Positions 7,654 through 16,729 of a stretch of 64,000 nucleotides of DNA are shown piece after piece. This DNA comes from Saccharofermentans sp. (lineage in GTDB: Bacteria > Bacillota > Clostridia > Saccharofermentanales > Saccharofermentanaceae), in contig JAKSRJ010000001.1 of the NCBI GenBank assembly GCA_024403715.1, forward strand, positions 162,532 through 226,531, read 5' to 3'. Made by a program: the position numbers and the translations under genes. Positions within the stretch are counted from its first letter, which is position 1, and the number at the start of each line of letters is the position of its first letter. The notes beneath the pieces were generated by a model. That model was not told the DNA's origin and did not search any database. It saw only the letters and a program-made list of their open reading frames with translations.

Positions 7654-9972
7654 ATGTCAGAGAAAAAAAGACTCAACATTGGTCTTATCATTGATAGTCT
7701 TGATAACTATTTCTCCGCACAAGCTTGTAAGGGCGCAGCATTTGCTTGTAAGGCGATAGATGCCAACCTTTATATTTTCCCTGGACATTACATTGGTAAA
7801 TCTGACTCCCGTTATGAGGATAAGCTGTATGAATATCAGCATAATTCAGTGTTTAAACTCGTAAACGATAAACATATAGATATTCTTTATGTTTTGTTCG
7901 GTATTATTTGTTCCCGTGCTGATCAACAACAGCAGGAAGAGTTTTTGAAGAGCCTTCCTAAGATTCCAACTGTTTTGCTCTTTACTCAGTATCCTGGCTA
8001 CACATCTGTTATGTATGATAATTCGACTGGTTTGGGTCAGGCTGTACGTCACTTAATTCGTAAGCATGATTGTAAGAGAATTGGTTTTGTTAGTGGACCG
8101 ATGACGAACGAGGATGCTAAGGAAAGACGTGAGATTTATAAGGAAGTTTTGGAGCTAGAAGGCTTACCTTATGAAGAAAGACATGTTACCTACGGTGATT
8201 TCACTGAGGAATGCTCTGCTAATATCGATGAGCTTTTACAAAATGATCCAGAATTAGATGCGATTGTTTTTGCTAATGATCTTATGGCTATGGGTGGCTA
8301 TAAGAGACTTAAAGAACTGGGCAAGGTTCCTGGTAAGGATATCATGGTTACAGGTTTTGATAATGACTCATTCTCTGTATCTTTGAATCCACCTCTTACT
8401 ACTGTTGATGCAAGTTCTGCCGACTTAACTTATAAGTCAGTTCTTAATGCAGAGAGATTTGTTAATGGTCAGTATGCTGAGAAGATGAGTATCAGAACAT
8501 ATCTTGTTCAGAGATCTTCTTGTGGCTGTAAGGGCCTAGATGTTGAAAATATGAGAACAAGACTTAGACTTGATGGCCTCGAGAAGGGCGGTAAGCGCTT
8601 TATAGAGGAATCAATTAAGTATCTCTTCGGAATGTTTGATGATGATGATTCTCTAGTAAGAATTAAGCAGACATTGTTTACATTCCTTAACGAATATGCA
8701 GAGTTTCTTATAGGCGGTGCTGATAGAGAGAAGGTGGAGGATGTTAAGTATCCTTTCGAGTCAATTCTCGAGACAAGTCTGTTGTCATACACTACGCCAG
8801 AGAAGGTATTCAATCTTTTGCAGTCTCTCCTTTATGAAGGAACTGTGATGATTACAGATCAAGATACTCAGATTCTCCTTAATGAGATGTTTGCTGATTT
8901 CTATCGTAGCTTGTCATTTGCTAGCGTATCTATTACTAAGGAGAACATTACTAAGGCCGAGAGAATTTCTCAGCTTATTAACAAGCAGGCTGGCGATATC
9001 TTTATGATGTCTGGTTCTTCTGAGATTCCTTATGACGTATTGATTGATGGTCTTACTACGGTAGGATTTAGAAGAACTTATTTGTACTTGTTCCAGGGTT
9101 CAACTAAGACTTCTCCTGATATTCCATGGAAGTGTCCAGGTGCTTCTTTGCTTAAGGCTATTAATGATGAAAATGGCGTAAGAATGCTTCCTGAAGAGCA
9201 GCAGCTTATTAGAACTGAGGACATGTTTAATAACGAATACATCCCTCAGGATCGTCGTCAGACTATGGTAGTATTCCCTCTCTTCGTAGGTGAGGATATG
9301 TACGGTATGATTGCTTGCGATATTGATAGCAGTAACTTAACTAATATCGCTCCTATCTCTTATCAACTTGCTGTTACTTTGAAGTCTCTACTTATGATTG
9401 AGGAGCAGAACAGAGCAAAGGCTTATCTCCAGAGTTCTCTTGATAAATTCATGCGTGATAATTCTGTTCTTTCTCAGATGGCTAACTCAGATGAGCTTAC
9501 GGGACTTTACAACAGACGTGGTTACCTAGAGTATGCTAAGGGCGAGATTTCAAGCCCACAGAACAAGGGCAAGCATGCGCTTATCTGCTATGCTGACATG
9601 GATAATCTTAAGTACGTAAACGACGTATTTGGTCACGACGAAGGTGACTTCTCCCTCCGTGAGATAGCATCTATCCTTAGGGAAGCATTCCGAAATGGCG
9701 ATATTATCGGACGTATGGGTGGTGACGAGTTTATCGTGTTTGCCATCACAGAGATGGAGAGTTTTGAGTCTACGATTAAGGAGCGAATCGCAGCTATTAC
9801 AAAACGTCATAATGAAGCTGCCGGTAAGCCATATCCAATTGATATGAGTACAGGAATTGCAGAATTTATCTGCGGACCTGAGATTGATATTCATGAGATT
9901 ATCGAGCAGGCTGATGAGAAGCTTTATAAGGAGAAGGCACATAAGAAGCTTACGAACGGCTCTTATAGGTAA
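7654..9972 (+). CDS. Cytoplasmic LacI-type-sensor diguanylate cyclase
   Basis: The 772-residue protein has the same plan as the cyclase upstream of the cellulase but lacks the CBM-like part. Residues 1-300 form a LacI/PBP-type sensor (NIGLIIDSLDNYFSAQ, VFANDLMAMGGY, VTGFDND). A middle region of helices and a GAF-like domain follows (about 310-600). The GGDEF domain is at about 610-772, with LTGLYNRRGY and RMGGDEF near 690. No helix-turn-helix, signal peptide or membrane segment is present, so it senses a cytoplasmic ligand. I take ATG 7654, which has GCGAGG upstream, over an in-frame GTG at 7633 that would overlap the cellulase stop. A terminator follows at 10036. Confidence 0.85.
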   Translation: MSEKKRLNIGLIIDSLDNYFSAQACKGAAFACKAIDANLYIFPGHYIGKSDSRYEDKLYEYQHNSVFKLVNDKHIDILYVLFGIICSRADQQQQEEFLKSLPKIPTVLLFTQYPGYTSVMYDNSTGLGQAVRHLIRKHDCKRIGFVSGPMTNEDAKERREIYKEVLELEGLPYEERHVTYGDFTEECSANIDELLQNDPELDAIVFANDLMAMGGYKRLKELGKVPGKDIMVTGFDNDSFSVSLNPPLTTVDASSADLTYKSVLNAERFVNGQYAEKMSIRTYLVQRSSCGCKGLDVENMRTRLRLDGLEKGGKRFIEESIKYLFGMFDDDDSLVRIKQTLFTFLNEYAEFLIGGADREKVEDVKYPFESILETSLLSYTTPEKVFNLLQSLLYEGTVMITDQDTQILLNEMFADFYRSLSFASVSITKENITKAERISQLINKQAGDIFMMSGSSEIPYDVLIDGLTTVGFRRTYLYLFQGSTKTSPDIPWKCPGASLLKAINDENGVRMLPEEQQLIRTEDMFNNEYIPQDRRQTMVVFPLFVGEDMYGMIACDIDSSNLTNIAPISYQLAVTLKSLLMIEEQNRAKAYLQSSLDKFMRDNSVLSQMANSDELTGLYNRRGYLEYAKGEISSPQNKGKHALICYADMDNLKYVNDVFGHDEGDFSLREIASILREAFRNGDIIGRMGGDEFIVFAITEMESFESTIKERIAAITKRHNEAAGKPYPIDMSTGIAEFICGPEIDIHEIIEQADEKLYKEKAHKKLTNGSYR

Positions 9973-9995
9973 ATGATTTTCATTTATGGAATTAC

Positions 9996-10020
9996 GAAAA
10001 TATAACGCTGTTATATTTTC
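9996..10020. repeat. Perfect 11-bp inverted repeat
   Basis: GAAAATATAAC and GTTATATTTTC are separated by GCT. It lies after the cyclase stop and before the true terminator. It has no U-tract of its own and may be an RNA 3' stabiliser or a protein-binding site. Confidence 0.7.
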
Positions 10021-10035
10021 TCTTCGGGCATTTAT

Positions 10036-10067
10036 GGACCATCGGGTTTACCGATGGTTCATTTTTT
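10036..10067 (+). terminator. Terminator of the cyclase-cellulase-cyclase operon
   Basis: GGACCATCGG (10036-10045), loop GTTTA, CCGATGGTTC (10051-10060), then ATTTTTT. Confidence 0.9.
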
Positions 10068-10175
10068 AAGCAACAAAGCATTAATAAATTATAGTAAACT
10101 CATTGTGACTTATGTTCGCCGTTTTTGCGCGCCCATAAGTTCCAATTCTTAAAGAATAGGATGGCTGGAGGTACT

Positions 10176-10967
10176 ATGAAATACAGTTATTACCCCGGAT
10201 GCACCTTGAAGAACAAGGCGCAGGACCTGGATAAGTACGCTAGAGCTTCTGCTGTAGCTATGGGATTCGAGCTTGTTGAGATTCCTGAGTGGCAGTGCTG
10301 CGGTGGTGTATATCCATTAGGTTCAGACGAGATTGCTTCAAAACTTTCTTCTGTCAGAGCGCTTAACTATGCCAAGGAGCAGGGTCAGGATCTCGTTACA
10401 CTGTGTTCTGCATGTCACCACGTGCTCAAGAGAGTAAATGATGATATGAAGAACGTAGAGGACATCAGAACAAGAGCTAACAATTATATGCAGCTCGACG
10501 CTCCATATGCGGGCGAGACTAAGGTTCTTCATTTCCTTGAAGTAATTAGAGATATTATCGGTTTTGATGAACTCGCTAAGATGGTTAAGAACCCACTTAC
10601 AGGACGTAAGATTGGTGCTTACTATGGATGTCTTACACTTCGTCCAGGTAAGATTTTGGACTTTGACGATCCTGAGAATCCTAAGATTATGGAAGATTTT
10701 ATCAGAGCTTTAGGCGCTGAACCTGTTATCTATTCCATGAGAAATGAATGCTGCGGCGGATATGCTTCTTTGAAGGATCCAGCTTTCGCACAGGATAGAA
10801 CAAAGCAGATTTTTGAGAATAGTAGTGATTTTGGTGCAGATTGCCTTATCACAGCATGCCCACTTTGCATGTACAACCTCAATAAGTCTGATGCAGACGC
10901 TAAGGTTCCTGTTTACTATTTCACTGAGCTCCTCGCTGAGGCTCTCGGAGTAAAGGAGGAAGCGTAA
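10176..10967 (+). CDS. hdrB: Heterodisulfide reductase-like subunit B (HdrB)
   Basis: HdrB carries the non-cubane Fe-S sites that reduce disulfides in Hdr complexes. The 263-residue protein has two CCG domains: PGC9 ... WQCCGG ... CSACH in the N-terminal half, and YYGC ... NECCGG ... CPLC in the C-terminal half, all cysteines present. The start at ATG 10176 is fixed by TGGAGG 7 nt upstream and by the family start MKYSYYPGC. It is the first gene of a nine-gene operon in which spacings never exceed 18 nt. In bacteria without CoM/CoB the true substrate of such HdrB proteins is usually unknown. Confidence 0.93.
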   Translation: MKYSYYPGCTLKNKAQDLDKYARASAVAMGFELVEIPEWQCCGGVYPLGSDEIASKLSSVRALNYAKEQGQDLVTLCSACHHVLKRVNDDMKNVEDIRTRANNYMQLDAPYAGETKVLHFLEVIRDIIGFDELAKMVKNPLTGRKIGAYYGCLTLRPGKILDFDDPENPKIMEDFIRALGAEPVIYSMRNECCGGYASLKDPAFAQDRTKQIFENSSDFGADCLITACPLCMYNLNKSDADAKVPVYYFTELLAEALGVKEEA

Positions 10968-11357
10968 ATGAGTCATGCTGATAATAGAGCAGAGCGTATC
11001 TGCGAGATTTCTGGTTCTAACCCTTACATGTGCATGAAGTGCGGTAAGTGTTCTGCTTCTTGTCCTTCTTACAATGAGATGGATATTAAGCCTCACCAGT
11101 TTGTTTCATATGTACTTAATGATGATATTGAGTCTCTCGTAAAGTCTAAGGCAGCATTTAAGTGTCTTGGTTGTTTTGCATGTATTGAGCGTTGCCCAAG
11201 AAATGTACAGCCAGGAAAGCTTGTTGACGCTGCTCGTCAGATCGTTGAGCGTGAGAAGGGTGGAGATTATATTCAGCCTGAAGAAATCCCAGCTCTTCTT
11301 GGTGAGGATGTTCCTCAGCAGCTCCTCGTAAGCGCATTCCGCAGGTACAGGAGGTAA
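10968..11357 (+). CDS. hdrC: Heterodisulfide reductase-like subunit C (HdrC)
   Basis: This small electron carrier links HdrA to HdrB. Its 129 residues hold two [4Fe-4S] motifs: CMKCGKCSASCP at about residues 22-33 and CLGCFACIERCP at about 66-77. There is no membrane segment. It begins immediately after the HdrB stop codon (zero gap) with GGAGG upstream inside hdrB, indicating coupled translation. Confidence 0.93.
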   Translation: MSHADNRAERICEISGSNPYMCMKCGKCSASCPSYNEMDIKPHQFVSYVLNDDIESLVKSKAAFKCLGCFACIERCPRNVQPGKLVDAARQIVEREKGGDYIQPEEIPALLGEDVPQQLLVSAFRRYRR

Positions 11358-11360
11358 TAT

Positions 11361-13358
11361 ATGCAGAGAATTGGTGTATTTGTCTGTCACTGCGGTTCTA
11401 ACATTGCTGCTACGGTAGACGTAAAGAAGGTAGTTGAATTAGTTCGCTACGAGCAGGGCGTTGTTTATGCTGATGATTACATGTATATGTGTTCTGAGGC
11501 TGGACAGCAGAAGGTAATGGAGGCTATTAAGGAGCATAACCTTACAGGTCTCGTTATTTGTTCCTGTTCTCCTAGAATGCACGAAGCTACATTTAGAGCT
11601 TGTGCAGCTAAGGCTGGTCTTAACCCATTCATGGTTGAGATCGCTAACATTCGTGAGCACTGCTCATGGATTCACAAAGATATGGAGGAAGCTACAAAGA
11701 AGGCTGTTATTCTTGCAAGAGCAGCTATCGCTAAGGTTAACCTCAATACTCCTTTGCAGGAAGGTGAGTCTCCAGTTGTTAAGAGAGCTCTTGTTATCGG
11801 TGGTGGTATCGCTGGTATCCAGACAGCTCTTGATATCGCTAACGCTGGTTACCCAGTAGATATCGTAGAGAAGGAGCCATCAATCGGTGGTCGTATGTCT
11901 CAGCTTGATAAGACATTCCCTACTCTTGACTGTTCTTCCTGTATCCTCACACCTAAGATGGTTGAGGTTGCTCAGCATCCTAATATTAAGATTTATTCTT
12001 ATAGCGAAGTAGAGAAGGTTGGCGGCTTCGTAGGTAACTTCGAAGTAGACATCCGTAAGAAGGCTAGATCTGTTAACGAAGATAAGTGTACTGGTTGTGG
12101 CGTTTGCCAGACAAAGTGCCCTCTTGGTAAGACAGGTAAGATTCCTTCTGAGTTCAATAGAGGTCTTGGTACAAGATCTGCTATCTATACTCCATTTGCA
12201 CAGGCTGTACCTAATGTACCTGTAATCGACAGAGAGAACTGCACATACTTTAAGACAGGTAAGTGTGGTGTCTGCGCTAAGCTCTGTCCTTCTGGTTGTA
12301 TCGATTACGAGCAGCAGGATCAGATTGTTACAGAGAAGTACGGTGCAATCGTAGTTGCTACTGGTTTTGACATTATTAACCTTGATAAGTATGACGAGTA
12401 TGCATACAACACTTGCCCAGATGTTATTACATCTTTGGAGCTCGAGCGTTTGATGAATGCTGCTGGTCCTACAGGTGGTCACCTCCTCAGAATGAGCGAT
12501 GGTAAGGCTCCTAAGGATATCGTATTTATCCAGTGCGTAGGTTCTAGATGTGCTGATGACAGAGGAAAGCCATACTGTTCTAAGGTTTGCTGTATGTACA
12601 CAGCTAAGCACGCAATGCTCATCAAGGATCACTGGCCAGAGATGAACGTTACTGTATTCTATATTGATGTAAGAACACCTGGTAAGAACTTCGATGAGTT
12701 CTACAGAAGAGCTGTTGAGCAGTATCACGTAAATTACATCAAGGGTCAGGTTGGTAAGGTTATGCCTCAGGCTGACGGTTCCCTCATCGTTCAGGGTTCT
12801 GACCTCCTCGATGGTAAGCAGATTAAGATGAAGGCTGATATGGTAGTTCTCGCTGCTGCAGTTGAGCCAAATAAGGATGCTCGTAAGATTGCTTCCATGC
12901 TCACAGCAAGTATCGATAACAATGACTTCCTTACAGAGGCTCACGCTAAGCTTCGTCCAGTAGAGTCTCCAACAGCTGGTATCTTCCTCTCTGGTATGTC
13001 ACAGGGTCCTAAGGATATTCCTGAGACTGTATCCCAGGCTGGTGCAGCTGCTGTTAAGGTTATTGGTCTCCTTGCTAAGGATAAGCTTAAGACAAACCCA
13101 TGCACAGCTAAGTGTGATATGTTCCAGTGTAATGGATGTTCTACTTGTGCAAATGTTTGCCCATACGGAGCTATTTCTTATGAGGATACTCTTGTAAGAG
13201 GTCCAGGAGTTAACGAGACAAGACGTATCGCTAAGGTTAACACAGCACTTTGTCAGGGTTGTGGTGCTTGTACATCCGCTTGTCCTTCTGGTGCTATGGA
13301 TCTTCAGGGATTCTCTAACTTGCAGATTATTTCGGAGGTGGATGCTATATGCCGATGA
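11361..13358 (+). CDS. hdrA: Heterodisulfide reductase-like subunit A (HdrA), bifurcating flavoprotein
   Basis: HdrA holds the FAD at which electrons are split in Hdr-type flavin-based bifurcation. The 665-residue protein has the N-terminal HdrA domain (VCHCG at residues 8-12, CSCSPRMHE near 56), an FAD-binding GGGIAG at about 146, a central ferredoxin insertion (CTGCGVCQTKCP near 244, CGVCAKLCPSGC near 305), and a C-terminal ferredoxin domain with CNGCSTCANVCP and CQGCGACTSACP (about 592-645). This is the long, cluster-rich form seen in complexes that reduce ferredoxin. It lies 3 nt after hdrC and overlaps the next gene by 10 nt. Confidence 0.93.
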   Translation: MQRIGVFVCHCGSNIAATVDVKKVVELVRYEQGVVYADDYMYMCSEAGQQKVMEAIKEHNLTGLVICSCSPRMHEATFRACAAKAGLNPFMVEIANIREHCSWIHKDMEEATKKAVILARAAIAKVNLNTPLQEGESPVVKRALVIGGGIAGIQTALDIANAGYPVDIVEKEPSIGGRMSQLDKTFPTLDCSSCILTPKMVEVAQHPNIKIYSYSEVEKVGGFVGNFEVDIRKKARSVNEDKCTGCGVCQTKCPLGKTGKIPSEFNRGLGTRSAIYTPFAQAVPNVPVIDRENCTYFKTGKCGVCAKLCPSGCIDYEQQDQIVTEKYGAIVVATGFDIINLDKYDEYAYNTCPDVITSLELERLMNAAGPTGGHLLRMSDGKAPKDIVFIQCVGSRCADDRGKPYCSKVCCMYTAKHAMLIKDHWPEMNVTVFYIDVRTPGKNFDEFYRRAVEQYHVNYIKGQVGKVMPQADGSLIVQGSDLLDGKQIKMKADMVVLAAAVEPNKDARKIASMLTASIDNNDFLTEAHAKLRPVESPTAGIFLSGMSQGPKDIPETVSQAGAAAVKVIGLLAKDKLKTNPCTAKCDMFQCNGCSTCANVCPYGAISYEDTLVRGPGVNETRRIAKVNTALCQGCGACTSACPSGAMDLQGFSNLQIISEVDAICR

Positions 13359-13792
13359 ATGAGAATAATGAATTTAAGCCTTTGATTGTAGCATTCTGCT
13401 GCAACTGGTGTTCCTACGCTGGTGCTGACCTCGCAGGATCTTCAAGACTTACATATCCAGAGAATGTAAAGATCATTCGTGTTCCTTGCTCTGGTCGTGT
13501 AAATCCTATGTTCATCCTTCGTGCTTTCGAGAGAGGTGCAGACGGAGTTATCATCTGCGGATGCCACCCTGGAGACTGCCACTACAGCACAGGTAACTAT
13601 TATGCAAGAAGAAGAATGGCACTTCTCTTCTCCATGCTCGAGTACATGGGTATCGAGAATGGTAGAACAAGAGTTGAGTGGTGTTCTGCGGCTGAGGGCG
13701 CTAAGTTCTCTAAGACTATGAATGAGTTCTGCGAGAAGATTGCTTCTCTTGGCGAGAACGTCAGATTGGGGGATTTGAGATGCAAGAATTAA
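13349..13792 (+). CDS. flxD: MvhD/FlxD-type [2Fe-2S] electron-transfer subunit
   Basis: MvhD-family proteins pass electrons from a hydrogenase or NADH module to HdrA. The 147-residue protein shows the family cysteine pattern: AFCCNWCSYAGAD near the N terminus, RVPCSGRVNP, CGCHPGDCHY, and WCSAAEG. It starts at ATG 13349, with GGAGGTG 6-7 nt upstream, and overlaps hdrA by 10 nt. Here the donor is expected to be the FAD/NAD(P)H subunit at 15869, since no [NiFe]-hydrogenase genes are present. It overlaps the next gene by 13 nt. Confidence 0.9.
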   Translation: MPMNENNEFKPLIVAFCCNWCSYAGADLAGSSRLTYPENVKIIRVPCSGRVNPMFILRAFERGADGVIICGCHPGDCHYSTGNYYARRRMALLFSMLEYMGIENGRTRVEWCSAAEGAKFSKTMNEFCEKIASLGENVRLGDLRCKN

Positions 13793-14757
13793 AGAATCGT
13801 TTAATCCAGCTTATTTCTGACGGTACAGTAGCAAGAGTTATTGGTTGGAAGAAGGGTGATATGCCTTATAATCCAGAGCCAGCTTGCTTCTCTACAGTAG
13901 AAGAGCTCGAGGATTTCGTATATGACGGATTCTGCGGAGCTAACCTCTCTAAGATGATGATTGAAGTTGCAAATCTCGAGGGTAAGACAGCAGTTTGCTT
14001 GAAGCCTTGTGATACATACTCTTTCAATCAGCTTATCAGAGAGCACAGAGTAAATCGTGAGAATGCTTACATCATCGGTGTTGGATGCCGCGGTAAGCTC
14101 GATATTGAGAAGGCTCGTAAGGCTGGTATCAAGGGTATCGAGGCTATCGAGGGCGTTGGTATCGAGGGTGAAGGTGATGTTACTTTCAAGACAATTTATG
14201 GCGATAAGGCTATGGCTTATAGCGAGCTTCTCTTAGACCGTTGCCACGTATGTAAGGGCAAGGATCACATGGTTTATGACGAGGTTATCGGTGAGTCTAA
14301 GGACACAGCTGATAGCGATCGTTTTGATGATGTTAAGAAGATCGAGGCTATGAGTTCTGCTGAGAAGTTCGCATACTTCCAGAACGAGCTTTCCAAGTGT
14401 ATTCGTTGTAATGCATGCCGTAACGTATGTCCTGCATGTTCTTGCAGAAAGTGCGTATTCGACAATACTAAGTTTGATTCACAGCAGAGAGCTAATGTGG
14501 ATTCCTTCGAGGAGAAGATGTTCCACATTATCAGAGCTTTCCACGTAGCTGGCAGATGTACAGACTGTGGTGAGTGTAGCAGAGTTTGCCCACAGGGTAT
14601 CCCGCTCCACTTGTTCAATAGAAAGTTCATCAAGGATATTGATGATTTCTATGGAGAGTTCCAGGCTGGTAAGGATCCAGAGGCTCAGAGCCCTCTCACA
14701 GACTTTACATTCGAAGACTTGGAGCCAAAGCAGGCTGTAGGAAGGGGTGAAAACTGA
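13780..14757 (+). CDS. Fe-S subunit of Flx/Hdr complex (FlxB/FlxC-like, 4Fe-4S dicluster)
   Basis: The 325-residue protein has an N-terminal domain (about 1-190) resembling the FrhB-type/4Fe-4S-associated fold, with CGANLSKM, CLKPCDT and GVGCRGK. Then come cluster motifs CIRCNACRNVCPAC at about 207-220 and CTDCGECSRVCP at about 263-274, with an extra CSCRKC between. It should relay electrons inside the complex between the NAD(P)H-oxidising subunit and MvhD/HdrA. It overlaps flxD by 13 nt and ends 1 nt into the next start. Which of FlxB or FlxC it equals cannot be settled by eye. Confidence 0.8.
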   Translation: MQELKNRLIQLISDGTVARVIGWKKGDMPYNPEPACFSTVEELEDFVYDGFCGANLSKMMIEVANLEGKTAVCLKPCDTYSFNQLIREHRVNRENAYIIGVGCRGKLDIEKARKAGIKGIEAIEGVGIEGEGDVTFKTIYGDKAMAYSELLLDRCHVCKGKDHMVYDEVIGESKDTADSDRFDDVKKIEAMSSAEKFAYFQNELSKCIRCNACRNVCPACSCRKCVFDNTKFDSQQRANVDSFEEKMFHIIRAFHVAGRCTDCGECSRVCPQGIPLHLFNRKFIKDIDDFYGEFQAGKDPEAQSPLTDFTFEDLEPKQAVGRGEN

Positions 14758-15854
14758 TGTATACAATTTCTAAGGATAACCTCAATTCTTTATACGCTAA
14801 GATTGCTTCCAGCTATGATTTGTTCATGCCTATCAAGAAGGCTGGTCAGACAAACTATGGTTTTTGGAATGAAGATGCAGAGGCTGACATTGAGACACTT
14901 AAGACAGTTAAGTCCGGTAAGGATGCCTTCTTCCCACAGGTTGAGACTCTTTACAATGTAAACAAGACAATCATCCCTGCTGACGTAGCTGCATCTGATG
15001 ATGCTGAGAAGGCTGCTGATACACCTATCAAGACAAAGCTTGAAGTTGTACCAGGAAAGTTCGTAGATCAGGATTTCGTAATCTTCGGTATGAAGCCTTG
15101 TGACGTTAGAGGCATCGAAGTAATGGATAACGTATTCTTGAAGGATTTTGTAGATAACTACTACAAGTCCAGAAGAGAGCACGGTATCGTAGTTTCCCTC
15201 GCATGTCACGCACCAGAGGAGTCATGCTTCTGTACTGTATTTGGTATTGATCCAGCAGATCCATCTAAGTCCGTAGCAGACGTTGCTACATGGATTGTTG
15301 ATGACAAGCTTGTTTGGAAGCCATTGACAGAAAAGGGTGAGGCTTTAACAGCTGTTGTTAAGGACTTGCTTACAGATGATTCTGCAGTAGATTCTAAGGT
15401 TGATGCAGAAATCACTTCTATCACAGAGATTTCTAAGAAGCTTCCTTACGCTAATCTCTCACTTGAGGATTGGGGTGCTGGTAAGACAGACGAGAAGTTC
15501 AATGACGAGACATGGTCCAAGATTTATCAGGGCTGCCTCGGTTGCGGAACTTGTACATTCGTATGCCCTACATGCCAGTGCTATGACATTAAGGACTACA
15601 CAACAAAGAATGGTATTCAGAGATATAGATGCTGGGATTCCTGCATGTACTCTGACTTCACTCTTATGGCAGGTGGTCAGAACAGACCTACACAGCTCCA
15701 GCGCTTCAGACAGAGATTTATGCACAAGCTCGTTTACTATCCAACAAACAATGATGGTATGTATATGTGCGTAGGTTGCGGTCGCTGCGTAGAGAAGTGT
15801 CCACAGTCCAAGAACGTCGTTAAGGTTATTAAGGCGTTCGAGAATAAAAAGTAA
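14757..15854 (+). CDS. Fe-S subunit of Flx/Hdr complex (AsrA-like, FlxB/FlxC-like)
   Basis: The 365-residue protein resembles the alpha subunit of anaerobic sulfite reductase (AsrA) and related Flx subunits. The N-terminal part (about 1-240) has FGMKPCDVRGIEVMD and CHAPEESCFCTVFG. The C-terminal part holds two [4Fe-4S] motifs, CLGCGTCTFVCPTCQCYD near 259-275 and CVGCGRCVEKCP near 339-350. It begins on the last base of the preceding gene, behind AGGGGTG. The adjoining 15869 gene is AsrB-like, so the AsrA/AsrB-like pair is kept together, but no siroheme AsrC is present, which argues against sulfite reduction. Confidence 0.83.
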   Translation: MYTISKDNLNSLYAKIASSYDLFMPIKKAGQTNYGFWNEDAEADIETLKTVKSGKDAFFPQVETLYNVNKTIIPADVAASDDAEKAADTPIKTKLEVVPGKFVDQDFVIFGMKPCDVRGIEVMDNVFLKDFVDNYYKSRREHGIVVSLACHAPEESCFCTVFGIDPADPSKSVADVATWIVDDKLVWKPLTEKGEALTAVVKDLLTDDSAVDSKVDAEITSITEISKKLPYANLSLEDWGAGKTDEKFNDETWSKIYQGCLGCGTCTFVCPTCQCYDIKDYTTKNGIQRYRCWDSCMYSDFTLMAGGQNRPTQLQRFRQRFMHKLVYYPTNNDGMYMCVGCGRCVEKCPQSKNVVKVIKAFENKK

Positions 15855-15868
15855 GGAGGGGATCTATA

Positions 15869-16711
15869 ATGTGCGAATGTGGTAAGAGCCAGGACATGTT
15901 GATCCCGCAGGTCGGTATTATTACCGGCATTACGCAGGAAACTCCTGACGTTAAGACATTTAGAGTTAATGCACCTGGTGGCGGAAAGCTTTTTGAGCAT
16001 ATGCCTGGTCAGTGTGCAATGGTTTGTGTTCCTGGTGTAAGTGAGGGTATGTTCTCAATTACATCTTCTCCTACAAATAAGGAGTACATGGAATTCAGTA
16101 TCAAGAAGTGCGGTATTCTTACAGAGCAGCTTCACTCACTTCAGGTTGGTGATCAGATTACTGTAAGAGGACCATACGGTAACAACTTCCCAGTAGAGAC
16201 AGAGTTTAAGGGCAAGAACCTCCTCTTCATCGCTGGTGGTATCGGTCTCGCACCTCTTCGTTCTGTAATCAATTACTGTATTGATAACAGAGAGAATTAT
16301 GGAAGAATTGACGTTCTTTACGGTTCACGTTCTGCAGACGATCTCGTTAAGCTTAAGGAGATTCAGGAAGTTTGGCAGAATGTTCCTAACATGAACGTAT
16401 ATCTTACAATCGACCGTGAGCAGGAAGGCTGGGATGGACATGTTGGTTTCGTTCCTGCTTACCTCAAGGAGATTGGCTTCACAACAGATTGCATCGGTAT
16501 CACATGTGGTCCACCGATCATGATCAAGTTTGTACTTCAGGGCTTGAAGGAGCTCGGATTTACAGATGAGCAGATTTATACAACACTCGAGCTTCGTATG
16601 AAGTGCGGAATTGGTAAGTGCGGACGTTGCAACATCGGTTCTAAGTATGTTTGCAAGGACGGTCCTGTATTCCGCTTCGACGAGATCGATGAACTTCCAA
16701 ACGAATATTGA
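15869..16711 (+). CDS. flxA: FAD/NAD(P)H-binding oxidoreductase subunit (FlxA-like)
   Basis: This is the likely NAD(P)H entry point. The 280-residue protein is a ferredoxin-NADP reductase/dihydroorotate dehydrogenase electron-transfer (PyrK/AsrB) type: an N-terminal FAD domain (ITGITQETPDVKTFRV, FSITSSP), the NAD(P) domain (FIAGGIGLAPLRS at about 113-125, VLYGSRSADD, CGPP), and a C-terminal cluster motif CGIGKCGRCNIG ... VCKDGP at about 249-270. The start follows AAGGAGGGGA closely. With MvhD and HdrABC it matches the FlxABCD-HdrABC arrangement described in Desulfovibrio and other anaerobes as an NADH dehydrogenase/heterodisulfide reductase. Confidence 0.88.
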   Translation: MCECGKSQDMLIPQVGIITGITQETPDVKTFRVNAPGGGKLFEHMPGQCAMVCVPGVSEGMFSITSSPTNKEYMEFSIKKCGILTEQLHSLQVGDQITVRGPYGNNFPVETEFKGKNLLFIAGGIGLAPLRSVINYCIDNRENYGRIDVLYGSRSADDLVKLKEIQEVWQNVPNMNVYLTIDREQEGWDGHVGFVPAYLKEIGFTTDCIGITCGPPIMIKFVLQGLKELGFTDEQIYTTLELRMKCGIGKCGRCNIGSKYVCKDGPVFRFDEIDELPNEY

Positions 16712-16729
16712 TGCGAAAGGAACACTAAT

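Noticed and set aside
3846..9972. LacI-family transcription factors
   Set aside because: The sensor domains resemble LacI, but neither protein has the N-terminal DNA-binding helix-turn-helix, and both end in intact GGDEF domains.
11880..12944. 354-codon open frame antisense to hdrA
   Set aside because: It is a shadow of the strongly biased hdrA codons. No family feature or ribosome site.
13780..16711. Anaerobic sulfite reductase (AsrABC)
   Set aside because: AsrA- and AsrB-like subunits are present, but there is no siroheme-binding AsrC. Context with HdrABC and MvhD points to an Flx-type complex.
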